Part shown: piece by piece, positions 6,966-16,200 of the stretch
Numbering within the stretch: the first letter of the stretch is position 1
Layout: each line of letters starts with the position of its first letter
Origin: Amycolatopsis thailandensis
Lineage (GTDB): Bacteria; Actinomycetota; Actinomycetes; Mycobacteriales; Pseudonocardiaceae
Assembly: GCF_002234405.1 (NCBI RefSeq)
Contig: NZ_NMQT01000160.1
Coordinates: 1 to 34,400 of the forward strand
Length of the DNA stretch: 34,400 bases
Direction of reading: 5' to 3'
Notes under the pieces: generated by a model
Seen by the model: the letters and a program-made list of their open reading frames with translations, nothing else
What the model was told of the DNA's origin: nothing
Database searches by the model: none
Translations under genes and position numbers: made by a program

Positions 6966-8503
6966 GCACGGAGACCCTGAGCAGTGAAATCGAGGGGGCA
7001 CAGACAAAGCTGGTTTCGGCGCTCGGGGACGACGGCCGCTGGCGGGGCGGCTGCCGGAGCAGGTTGTTCGAGTCCGGGCTCACCCTGCACCTGTTCCGGC
7101 GGCTGAACGTCCAGGGCGCGGCACCGCGCAAGCTCGCGGCGTACTGCCGCGAAGCGCTCGCCGCGCCCGCCCCGCGGTGGCAGGGCGCGCTGGAACGAGA
7201 CCTCGCGAGACTGATCGCGACAAGCGCGCTGGGGCTGCCCGTCACCAGCGAGCAGGCCGACCGCGTCAAGGCCGCGCTCGGCGGCCTGGAGCACCACTCC
7301 CGGAAGCGCAAGCACGACTTCTTCCTGGCTTTGCTCGCCGAGCTCGTACCCCAGGTCTCCTGGTCCCCGGCTCGCGCGTTCGACCCCGGACCGTATGCCC
7401 ACCAGTGGATCACCCTGATCGCGACCTCGTTACGGCTGCTGGCCGCGGACGACGCCGACAAGGCGGTGCCGGCGGCGGAACTGACGAAGGCCCAGGGGCC
7501 GGACGGTTCCTGGCAGTGCCACGTGCCCGCGACCGTCATCGCGCTGCTCGCCCTGTCCACACAGGACCGGAACAACCCCGCCGTGCGCTCGGGACTGGCG
7601 TTCCTGGTCGCCCAGCAACGGGCGGACGGGGGCCTGCCGTTCATCGCCGACGAGGACACCTGGGTCACCGGTCTGACCACCCTCACCCTGCTCGACAGCG
7701 GATTGCCGCCCACGCTGCTGGCCGGGGCGGCGCGTTACCTGGCCGATCAGCAGCTGCCGAGCGGCGGTTGGGGTTACAGCGAAACCGTGGACCAGTCGGA
7801 CATCGACGACACCGCGGTGATCACCCTCGCGCTGAGCAGGGTCCCCGGCCACGAGCGCGCCGCCGAGCGGGGCGCGTGGCACCTGCTGTCCTTGCAGAAC
7901 GACGACGGCGGGTTTCCCACGTTCGTCCGGGGCGCACCGTCCGAAGTGGAGATCACCGCCAAATGCCTGCGCACGCTGGGCGCGTTTACGGGTACCGCCT
8001 CCGCTGTCGCCCGGGGCTGGCGATGGCTCGCCGGCAAGCAACGTCCCGACGGCGGCTTCTCCCACGAGTGGAGCCGCAGCCCCGCCTTCCCGGTTCTCCA
8101 CGTGCTGCGGGCGGCCGCGGACCTGCCACCGGGGTACCCGGAGCAGGTCGTGTCCGAGATTCGCGGCGGCTGCCTCCGGTTCCTGCGGGACACGGCGGGC
8201 TCGGGCGGCGGATGGCGCTATCACCGTGACGAGTCCGAAGTGAGCCTGATGGTCACCTCACACGCCGTCGCGGCACTCGGCAGCCTGCCCGACCCGCCCG
8301 TGGAGCTGATCGAGGAGGCGTTGCCGTGGCTGTCCGAACAGGGCCCCGCGGTCGCGGACCCCGACTCACTGGGCCCCCGGCCGTTCGTCTACGACGTCCC
8401 GATTCTCGCCCGCGTCTATCGTCTCGCCGCCTTGACCTCCGCGCATCAGGTGCTGGCGGGCACGGAGGCGCGGTACTCCGGATTCAGTTTGGAGAGGGCA
8501 TGA
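6962..8503 (+). CDS. Class II terpene cyclase (diterpene, CPP synthase-like)
   Basis: This 513-residue protein of the squalene-hopene cyclase/class II diterpene cyclase superfamily shows QW-type repeats (GPDGSWQ, QRADGGLPF, LPSGGWGYS, QNDDGGFPTF, RPDGGFSHEW) typical of the alpha/alpha barrel. The catalytic acid motif DxDD is present as D280-I-D282-D283 in QSDIDDTAV. Class II cyclases protonate a terminal double bond and leave the diphosphate in place. The size matches bacterial copalyl-diphosphate-type synthases (about 500-550) rather than squalene-hopene cyclases (about 630). The product would be a bicyclic diphosphate for the class I synthase two genes downstream. Its ring stereochemistry, and whether the substrate is all-trans GGPP or a Z-isomer, cannot be read. 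Both ends overlap neighbours by 4 nt. Confidence 0.92.
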   Translation: MSTETLSSEIEGAQTKLVSALGDDGRWRGGCRSRLFESGLTLHLFRRLNVQGAAPRKLAAYCREALAAPAPRWQGALERDLARLIATSALGLPVTSEQADRVKAALGGLEHHSRKRKHDFFLALLAELVPQVSWSPARAFDPGPYAHQWITLIATSLRLLAADDADKAVPAAELTKAQGPDGSWQCHVPATVIALLALSTQDRNNPAVRSGLAFLVAQQRADGGLPFIADEDTWVTGLTTLTLLDSGLPPTLLAGAARYLADQQLPSGGWGYSETVDQSDIDDTAVITLALSRVPGHERAAERGAWHLLSLQNDDGGFPTFVRGAPSEVEITAKCLRTLGAFTGTASAVARGWRWLAGKQRPDGGFSHEWSRSPAFPVLHVLRAAADLPPGYPEQVVSEIRGGCLRFLRDTAGSGGGWRYHRDESEVSLMVTSHAVAALGSLPDPPVELIEEALPWLSEQGPAVADPDSLGPRPFVYDVPILARVYRLAALTSAHQVLAGTEARYSGFSLERA

Positions 8504-9831
8504 CCGTCACCCACGCGCCCGGCGCCGTTCCGCTGATCGGCCATCTGCCCCAGCTGTTGCGCGCGCCCGAGCAGTTCATCGCCTCACTGCCCGAGCACGG
8601 CGACGTCGTCCAGATCATGCTGGGCACCCAGCCGACCTACGTGGTCTGCCGCCCCGATCTGGCGGAGCAGGTGCTGGTCAACCGGAACCGGGTCTTCGAC
8701 AAGGGCGGCCCGTTCTTCGACAGTGTCGGGGAGTTCCTCGGCGACGGACTCGCCAGCTGCCCCGACGCCGGCCACACCCGGATGCGGCGCCTCGTCCAGC
8801 CCGCCTTCCGCCGCACCCGCATCCCTTCCTACAGCGACACCGTCGCCGACCAACTCGCCGAGGTCACCGAGGGCTGGCGGGACGGTCAGGTCGTCAACAC
8901 CGTGCACGACATGCAGCAGCTGTCGATGCGGTTCGTGGTGAACACGATGTTCGCGGGCTGGGCCGCGGAGGGAGCCGAAGCCGAGCAGCGGACGCGAGCC
9001 GCCGTCGAGACCTTGGTACGCGGAGCTTTCGTGCGGATGGTGCTGCCGTGGTTCGGCAGGCTGCCGTTGCCGAACAACTGGCACTACTCCGGGGCCAAAC
9101 GCCGCCTGTACGAGCGTATCGACGCCACCGTCGCCGAGTACCGCCGTGACGGCGCCGACCGCGGCGACCTGCTGTCGATGCTGATCGGCCGTGACGAGAA
9201 CGGGGACGGCCTGTCCGACGAGGAGATCAGGGATCAGGCGGTCACCTTCTTCATCGCGGGAATCGGCACCACGGCGGCCACCCTGTCCTGGACGCTGTAC
9301 TTCCTGTCCCGGGATTCCACTTTGGACGCCCAGATCGCCGAAGAGGTCCGTCAGGCTCGCCCGACCGGACCGATCGGCTACGACGACACCGGCTCCTTTC
9401 CGTTGCTGCGGCGCACGGTCAGCGAAAGCATGCGGATCAAACCGGTCGCGTGGATGTACACCAGGAAGGCGATCGCGGACACCGAACTGGCGGGTCACCG
9501 GATTCCTTCCGGCATGGGCATCCTGGTCAGCCCGTACCTGCTCCAGCACCGCGCGGACGCCTTCGCCGATCCCGAACGGTTCGACGTCTGCCGATGGAGC
9601 GAGCAGGAGGACGTCCGCTTCCGCGGCGCCCCCATGTTCCCCTTCGGCAAAGGCGCGCGCCGGTGCATCGGCGACGAATTCGCGATCAACAACATCATCG
9701 TCACCCTGGCGACCCTGCTCCGGCGGTGGCGGCTCGAACCGATGATCAAGGGCCCGGTCACTTCGAGCGCCCGGAGCATGCTCGAACCGAAGGCCCTGCG
9801 GTTGCGCCTGCGTTCCAGGCGGTGGGCGTGA
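8500..9831 (+). CDS. Cytochrome P450, second of three, with atypical I-helix
   Basis: This 443-residue P450 resembles the first in layout (APGAVPLIGHLPQLLRAPEQF, then PEHGDVVQIMLG), suggesting related subfamilies. ExxR is ESMR and the haem loop is FPFGKGARRCIG with axial Cys389. The I-helix reads AGIGTTA (A253-G254-I-G256-T257-T258): the conserved threonines are present, but the acidic residue of the acid-alcohol pair is replaced by Gly256. This may alter proton delivery or favour an unusual reaction. ATG 8500 is chosen because it overlaps the cyclase stop (ATGA) and has GGAGAG at 8491-8496. It lies between the two terpene cyclases, so oxidation of a diterpene intermediate or product is the likely role. 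Confidence 0.93.
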   Translation: MTVTHAPGAVPLIGHLPQLLRAPEQFIASLPEHGDVVQIMLGTQPTYVVCRPDLAEQVLVNRNRVFDKGGPFFDSVGEFLGDGLASCPDAGHTRMRRLVQPAFRRTRIPSYSDTVADQLAEVTEGWRDGQVVNTVHDMQQLSMRFVVNTMFAGWAAEGAEAEQRTRAAVETLVRGAFVRMVLPWFGRLPLPNNWHYSGAKRRLYERIDATVAEYRRDGADRGDLLSMLIGRDENGDGLSDEEIRDQAVTFFIAGIGTTAATLSWTLYFLSRDSTLDAQIAEEVRQARPTGPIGYDDTGSFPLLRRTVSESMRIKPVAWMYTRKAIADTELAGHRIPSGMGILVSPYLLQHRADAFADPERFDVCRWSEQEDVRFRGAPMFPFGKGARRCIGDEFAINNIIVTLATLLRRWRLEPMIKGPVTSSARSMLEPKALRLRLRSRRWA

Positions 9832-10802
9832 CCACGGCCGCCCGGTCGCCCAAGGTGCTGGTGCGCAGCGTTCTCCCGGCCCGGTCCCATCCGGAGACGG
9901 AGCGGCTCGTCACGGAGTCCGACGCCTGGATACGCCGGACGACGCGCCCGTGCTTCCGTGACGACGCCGGGATGGAGAAGTTCCTCGCCGGCCGGATCGC
10001 CGAGCTGTGCTGCGCGATGCTGCCCGGCCTGCCCTATCCGGCCATGCGCCCGATGTGTGATCTGTTCCAGTACATCGTCGTCATCGACGACGCGTTCGGC
10101 GACGCCGGCTGGGTCGGCGGGAGCGTGCACGCCTCACGGCAGGTCGTGGCCCAGATCATGGCCGCGGTCACCGGCTGGGACAGCGTGCCGGACACCGCGG
10201 CTCCGGCACGCGACGCCGTCGAGCGGCTGCGACCGCACCTGACCGAGGCCCGCTGGCGCCGGTTCGTGGTGGACTTCGAGGACATGCTCGACGGCTACCT
10301 CCTCGAAGTCGCCACCCGGAACGCGGACGGGCTCACCGACCTGGACTCCTACGCCGAGCGCCGTCGCGTCACCGTCGCGATGAAATGGTTCCTCACCGTC
10401 GCGGAGCTGGGGCACGATCGGCCGCTGTCCGGCGAGACCGCGGCCGATCCTGAGCTTCGGGCGCTGCGCGAGGTCGTCCTGGACCACCTGTGGCTCACCA
10501 ACGACCTGTACTCCTGCGCCAAGGAACGAAGGGACGGCGAGTACATCAGCCTCATCCCGCTCCTGCAACGACTCGAAGACCGGTCCCATCAGGACTGTGT
10601 CGACTGGATCGCGGGAAGGGTCGCCGAGCAGGAAGCCCTCTTTCTCGACCGGACCGCCGCGCTGAGTCACGGCAGGCTCGCCATCGATCCGGGCCTGCCC
10701 GGCTACCTGGACAACCTGACCCACACGATGTCCGGTCCGCTCAACTGGAGTCCCGGCACCCGCCGGTACCAGGTGCCGGGAGATCCCCATGCGACACGGT
10801 GA
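9828..10802 (+). CDS. Class I terpene synthase (diterpene synthase-like)
   Basis: This 324-residue bacterial class I terpene cyclase has the metal-binding motif DDAFGD (D87, D88, D92; DDxxxD form) in FQYIVVIDDAFGDAG, the NSE triad NDLYSCAKE (N225, S229, E233), and a C-terminal Arg-Tyr pair (R313-Y314) in GTRRYQ. These bind Mg2+ and diphosphate and trigger ionisation. The length matches bacterial diterpene synthases that act after a class II partner. With the DIDD cyclase in the same operon, the pair should convert a C20 diphosphate to a polycyclic diterpene. GTG 9828 overlaps the P450 stop (GTGA) and gives a normal family length; an upstream in-frame ATG at 9450 would lie inside the P450 gene. 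The 3' end overlaps the next P450 by 14 nt. Confidence 0.92.
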   Translation: MTTAARSPKVLVRSVLPARSHPETERLVTESDAWIRRTTRPCFRDDAGMEKFLAGRIAELCCAMLPGLPYPAMRPMCDLFQYIVVIDDAFGDAGWVGGSVHASRQVVAQIMAAVTGWDSVPDTAAPARDAVERLRPHLTEARWRRFVVDFEDMLDGYLLEVATRNADGLTDLDSYAERRRVTVAMKWFLTVAELGHDRPLSGETAADPELRALREVVLDHLWLTNDLYSCAKERRDGEYISLIPLLQRLEDRSHQDCVDWIAGRVAEQEALFLDRTAALSHGRLAIDPGLPGYLDNLTHTMSGPLNWSPGTRRYQVPGDPHATR

Positions 10803-11925
10803 CGCCGATCCGCCGTTCCCCGCCGTCGCCGTCGCGGGACCGGTGACCAGGGTGCGTCTCGCGAACGGCGAGCAGGTCTGGCTCGTCACCCGCTACGACG
10901 ACGTGCGCACGATGCTCGGCGATCCCGTGTTCAGCGCGGCCGGTGACCCGATGCACCGGGCGACCCCCGGAGCGGACGCACCGTTCATCGGCCGGTTGCC
11001 GCACACCGACCCGCCCGATCATTCCCGCTACCGGCGGCCGCTCGGCCGCGCGTTCACCCCCCGGCGGGTGGCGGCCTGGCAGCCCGCGATCGCGCGGGCG
11101 GTGGACGACCGGCTCGACGCCATGGCCGATCTGGGTCCGCCGGTCGACCTGATCGAGTCCCTGGCGGTGCCGGTCCCGCTGTCGGTCATCGGCACGATGA
11201 TGGACCTGCCCCGGCACGACTGGCCCGCGTTGCGGAAAGCCGCCACCGACCTGCTGTCGGACTCACCTGACCGCGAGCACGCCGCGGCCACCAACGACTG
11301 GCTGCTCGGCTACCTGCGCACGCTGGTCACGGAACGCCGGATCAAACGCGGATCCGACCTGCTCAGCGAGCTGATCGAACACAGCGACCTCGGCGACACG
11401 GAGATCGCCGACCTAGGCGCGACCCTCGTACTGGGCGGCTTCGACTCGCTGGCGGCCAGTATCGGGACCGCGGTCGCCCTGCTCCTGTGTCACCCGGATA
11501 GGCCGAGAACCCTGGCCGCCGCCGACGAACGTCTCGATCCCCTCGTGGAGGAGACGCTCAGGTTCACGACCATCGTCCAGCGCGGGGTGGACCGCACCGC
11601 GGTGGCGGACTGCCGTCTCGGCGACGCGGACATCCGGGCGGGCGATCGTGTGGTGGCCGATCTCCCCGCGGCCAACCGCGACCAGGAACGCTGGGCCGAA
11701 GCCGACACCTACGACCCCACCAGGCCGGCGCTGACGAACGTGGCCTTCGGTCACGGTCCGCATCTGTGTGTCGGCATGCACCTGGCCAGGGTGGAACTCC
11801 GCGTCGTGCTGGATCGGCTCCTGACACGGTTCCCGGCCTTGGAACTGGCCGTGCCGGCCGATCGGCTCGTGCTGTGCCGGGATCGCACCTTCGCCGGGCT
11901 CAGGGAGCTTCCCGTGGCCTGGTGA
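10789..11925 (+). CDS. Cytochrome P450, third of three (actinomycete CYP105/107-like)
   Basis: This 378-residue P450 is of a different subtype from the other two: GPVTRVRLANGEQVWLVTRYDDVRTML near the N terminus, TDPPDHSRYRRPLGRAFTPRRV (C-helix region), ExxR as ETLR, and haem loop VAFGHGPHLCVG with axial Cys327. It starts about 20 residues later than many relatives, so its N-terminal strand is short. The I-helix reads LGGFDSLAAS (G216-G217-F-D219-S220): the acid is present but the usual Thr is Ser. It probably acts as a late tailoring hydroxylase on the terpenoid (inferred). It is the last gene of the operon; 153 nt follow before the giant gene. Confidence 0.92.
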   Translation: MRHGDADPPFPAVAVAGPVTRVRLANGEQVWLVTRYDDVRTMLGDPVFSAAGDPMHRATPGADAPFIGRLPHTDPPDHSRYRRPLGRAFTPRRVAAWQPAIARAVDDRLDAMADLGPPVDLIESLAVPVPLSVIGTMMDLPRHDWPALRKAATDLLSDSPDREHAAATNDWLLGYLRTLVTERRIKRGSDLLSELIEHSDLGDTEIADLGATLVLGGFDSLAASIGTAVALLLCHPDRPRTLAAADERLDPLVEETLRFTTIVQRGVDRTAVADCRLGDADIRAGDRVVADLPAANRDQERWAEADTYDPTRPALTNVAFGHGPHLCVGMHLARVELRVVLDRLLTRFPALELAVPADRLVLCRDRTFAGLRELPVAW

Positions 11926-12062
11926 CCATCGCCCTATCAGACAGATTTCATGAGATAAATCCCTACGCTTAGGCCTTTTGGGTGCTACTCACCAGTTCAG
12001 TGGTCTAAAACAGGATGAGGACGGTTCGGCCGTGGTTCGACCGCAGCGCTGGTCGGATGTTC

Positions 12063-12070
12063 GGAGGAGG
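12063..12070 (+). promoter_or_regulatory. Shine-Dalgarno site supporting a TTG start at 12079
   Basis: GGAGGAGG lies 8 nt before TTG 12079, ideal spacing. It touches the in-frame GTG at 12070, which would leave no spacer. The upstream 11926-12062 stretch contains AT-rich patches around 11945-11960 and 12002-12012 that could hold the promoter. Confidence 0.65.
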
Positions 12071-12078
12071 TGTCGCAC

Positions 12079-13280
12079 TTGAGCAACGGGGGTGTGCACA
12101 TTCCGCCGGATGTGCGGAAGTTCTTGGAGTTCACTCTGGGGTTGTCGTGGCCGGAGAGTGACGATCAGGGCTTGGTCGCGTTGTGGAAGGCGTGGGAGGC
12201 GTTCGAGGACGCCGCCGGTGTGTTCGAGGCCGCTGCCCGGGCCGCCGGTGTGGCGGTCCCGCAGGTCCTGGAGGGCGAGACCGGGGAGTTCTTCGCCCAT
12301 TTCCTGGGTGCGACGATCCCCGACGGGGTCGCCGGGCTCGGTGAGGCCGCCGGCGAACTGGCGAAGATGGCGCAGAACGCCGCCGCCGACGTCTACAAAA
12401 CCAAAGTCATGTTCGTCGTCTTCGCCGCGTTCACTCTGGCGTCGATCATTCATTTGATGGCCACCCTGATCGGCGCGCTGTTCACCGGGGTCGTCATCGC
12501 GGCAGCGAGGGTCGCGCTGACCGCGATCTGGCGGGCCCTGATCACCCGCATGGGTCAACTGTCCCTCAGCGGCGGCCTGTCCCAGGCCACCAAAACCGCG
12601 TTACTGAAGTTCGCCAAAGACCTCGCCATCAAAACCGGCGGCTTCGCCGCCTTCGGCGCAGCACTCATGGGCGGCACCGACTTCGGCGTCCAAGCCCGCC
12701 AAATCGCCGACGGCGACCGCCAAGGCTGGGACACCCGCTCGTTGACCTCGTCTTTCGTCGGTGGCGCACTCGGCGGCGCCTTCGCCGGCATCTTCCACTC
12801 CGCCGCCGGAGGAATCCGCAAAACCGCCTTCGACCTTCGTGACCGCCTCGCCATCGACCCCGACCACCTCGACACCCTCGTCAAACAGACCGCCGGGGTC
12901 ACCGCGCAAGACATCATGGCCACCATCGACAAACCCCTCGCCGCCCTCGGAGACGCCGGCTACGCCACCGGCCAGTTCGTGACCACCGTGGCCACCGCGC
13001 CCCTGGTCAACCTCGCCCTCGGCGCCCCCGTCGGCAACCCCGCCCTCGGCGCGTTGGGAGCCCTCTCCAAATACGGTGGTGGACGCACGGCCCCTGGCAC
13101 CGGTGCCGCCCTCGACACCATCCACCCACCCGAAATCCCCGACCTCACCATCCCCACCACGGAAAAACCGGGCCCGGCGGAAAAGCCCGCTGTCACTGAG
13201 AAACCCGCCACGGCCAGCGACTCCCACAGCACCAAGGCCACCCCGGCCCCGGAGAAGGCCGAACTGCCGCCGCCGTACAC
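12079..13280 (+). other. N-terminal delivery-type module of the first giant protein
   Basis: This region encodes the WXG100-like helical domain, a long hydrophobic segment (MFVVFAAFTLASIIHLM and on), a Gly-rich stretch (GGALGGAFAGIFHSAAGG) and a PPPY motif. The same order occurs at the start of the second giant gene (26542-27555), with matching landmarks: PP-E/D-hydrophobic start, W-P-E-S-D, T-K-hydrophobic, A-x-MGG-x-D-x-GVQ. Confidence 0.7.
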
Positions 13281-16200
13281 AGCCGTCGGCGGCGGTGTGG
13301 ACCTCCGTCCGGAGAAAACGCCCGCCTACACCACCAGCCCGCAAGCACTCGGCACCCTCTACACCGCCTCCACGGCGACCACTCACTCCACGGGTGGTGG
13401 TGCCGTGACGACCGCGAACGGCGCCACCACGCGGGCGAGCACTTCCCCCGTCTCCGCCGCCCCCACGCAGAACGGCGTGCGGGCGACACCCGCGACAGTC
13501 GCAACGGGACACGCGGCGGCACTGGGCTCCGGCACATCGGTATCGCCGGTGCTCGTGCCCGACACGGCCTCGCCGACAGTTTCACCCGCGGTGACCGCAC
13601 CGGAGACAACCACCCAAGCGGTACACGCCACATCCGGCGAAAGCCCAGCCTTCACAGCCACTCCTCAGATCGCCCAGCACTCTCACCCGGCCGCCGCCAT
13701 CGCCGACCCCCGTGCGGCGGAAACGCGTCCGGACCTCCCGGGGCAGACCAGAAGCACGGGCCCGGAGACCTCACGCGCACCGGTCGACCGCGCAATCGTC
13801 ACCTCGAACACCGCGGCCAACCCGGCATCACTGCCGACCACCGCCACCCGACCCGACACCACCAGCACCGCACAGCCAGCCGGCCACAACCGCACCGCCG
13901 AACCGGCGCTGTCCCAGGGCACACGCTCTTTCCTCACGCAGTCGATACCGGAATCCGCGGCCGTGCTCGACGTCGCGCACTCCACCGCTCACACTCCTGA
14001 CGCGGCCCCCAGCATCGCGACGACGGTCACGGACCCCATCCCGTCCGGACCAGCCCACAGCATCACCATCGCCTCCCCTCTCGGGCCGGTCCGCGCGATC
14101 CCGCTACCCGAGAACGGCGGCGTCGCCTTCGTCCCCTCCGCCTACGCCGCCAACGTCGCCAGCGCCTTCCCCGAAGCCACCCCCGGACTCTTCCGGCTCG
14201 TCACCCAGCACAGGGACGGCCTCTTCGAGCTACCCGGTGAACGCGAACAAGGCATCCCCCACCGGCCCGGCCAGCTCGTCCAGGCCTTGCGCCAACTCCC
14301 TCCAGCTCTCGCGCGCTGGGGCACCTACACCCGACTCGATCTCCTGGCATGCGACCTCACCACGGCTGACTACCACCACCTCGCACCCACCGTCCGCACC
14401 ACACTCGGCCTCGAACTCTCCTTCCCTCACAGCGGCACCCCCCTCTACATCCCGCCCGACGGCACCGTCACCACCACCGATCCCGGCACCGACAACACCC
14501 TCCACCTCGCACCCAAACACCGCCGCGACGGAAGCACCGTCGCCGCCGATCCCGACGCCCCGGAGACGGCTGAAAGACTCGCCGAAACGGCCAGAAGAAT
14601 CATTCAAGAACATGGCGCCCTTCCGGCCAGGAACTTGCTTGCTCTCGCCCCTGACGATATTTTCCCGGCAGGCCGGTTCGAGTCGAAGTTGAGACAGAGC
14701 TTCGCCAGAGAGCTGGAAATCGCCAAAGAATCGGGTAGTCTTTGGCGCCCGATTTATCGAGGGCGGCACAACAAAGACAAGGGCACCCCGGAGTCTCTTG
14801 ACGATCTGAGCGCCTGGTTGTACCGCATGGCGATCACCTACCCTCATGAGCTCACCACCGTAACGCTACGCCGCGCGGCCGAAGCCGGGTTCTCGGCGAG
14901 CGATACGCAGATTCGCGACGCCATCAAGAGCGCGGCCGTGGTCGCCGAGGGTGACGGACACCGACGTCCTTACCTGTCCTTGGCGAACCCGGAGCACCGC
15001 GCGAGGATAGAACTACTCGTTGATCGAGTGGTCGCCAATCGGGGCTACAACGATCGCAAGCGGTACGTTGCGGAACTCGGCAGCTTGAACGTACACGGGG
15101 CGAAAAAGCAGCTCTCCGATCTGGTCGCCGAGCGTGAACGCGAATTGAAGAATGATCCCGCCCTGTTGGCGGCAGCACAGGCCAGAGGACTGCCCGACCT
15201 GCGGCCGAGCGGGCTCTTCATGGGGCGATCACTCAACGCGGACAACCATGCCGACCATGAGATCATCGACCGCGCCGCCTACGCCCTGATCTGGGAGCGC
15301 AAGACAGCCAACGTCGATGAATTGGTCACCCAGCTCCAGCGAGAAGGCATTGCCGGGTCGGCGGAAACACTCCAGCGCCTCGTCGCCTCCGCGATCGATG
15401 AAGCCACGCGCAACGGCGACCGGCTCCAGCCGCTGTCGATCACCGACCCTGACCACCATGACGCCATCCAGGCACGCCTGGAATCCATATATCAAGCCAC
15501 ACCCATATTCTTCGACCCCGACATGTCAGACCGGGTCAAAACCGTGGTGAAACATATGCGGCTGCGCCACATCACCGGCCCACAGGAAGAACTGGAGGCC
15601 TACGCGGACAACGCGCCGGAGCCTGCCGCATTCGCGCTTCCTGAACTGTCCTTGGCCACGATCGATCTCACTGACCCCGACGCGTTCAACCGGCAAAAGT
15701 TGGACCACGAAAATCCACTTCACATATCCCTGATCAGGGAGCTGGCCGGAAAGGCCATCGACACTCACGGCATCATCAGCAATGAAACGCTGGCTCTCCT
15801 GTTGGCCAAGGAGAACGTCGAGCGCAAAGCCGGGATCTTCGCCTTGATCGATGCCGTGAAGACCGATATCACGGCTGCGGGCTCTTCCTGGTATCCGAAT
15901 TATCGTGGCCGAGAGCGGCAGCGGGCCGCGCAACAATCGCCTGACCTGACCACCTTGCTGTGGCGTTTGGCGACCGACCATCCGCAGGAAAGTCCGGTAC
16001 AACTGGCACGTCGCGCCGAGTACGTGGGCTTCCTGGGGAACGAGGCACTGGTGACCACCGCGCACAGCACCATAGCCGCCATGGTCGACGATCAGCGACG
16101 GCATCCGATCACGGCCGTCTCCGATCCCGCGGAGAAACCCCGTCTGCGAGCGTTGATCGCCGCCTTGTCGACGGATCGTCCTGGGCTGACCACTGACGCT

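Noticed and set aside
9450..9827. Upstream in-frame extension of the class I terpene synthase
   Set aside because: It runs through the P450 haem region in another frame; GTG 9828 gives the correct length and overlaps the P450 stop.
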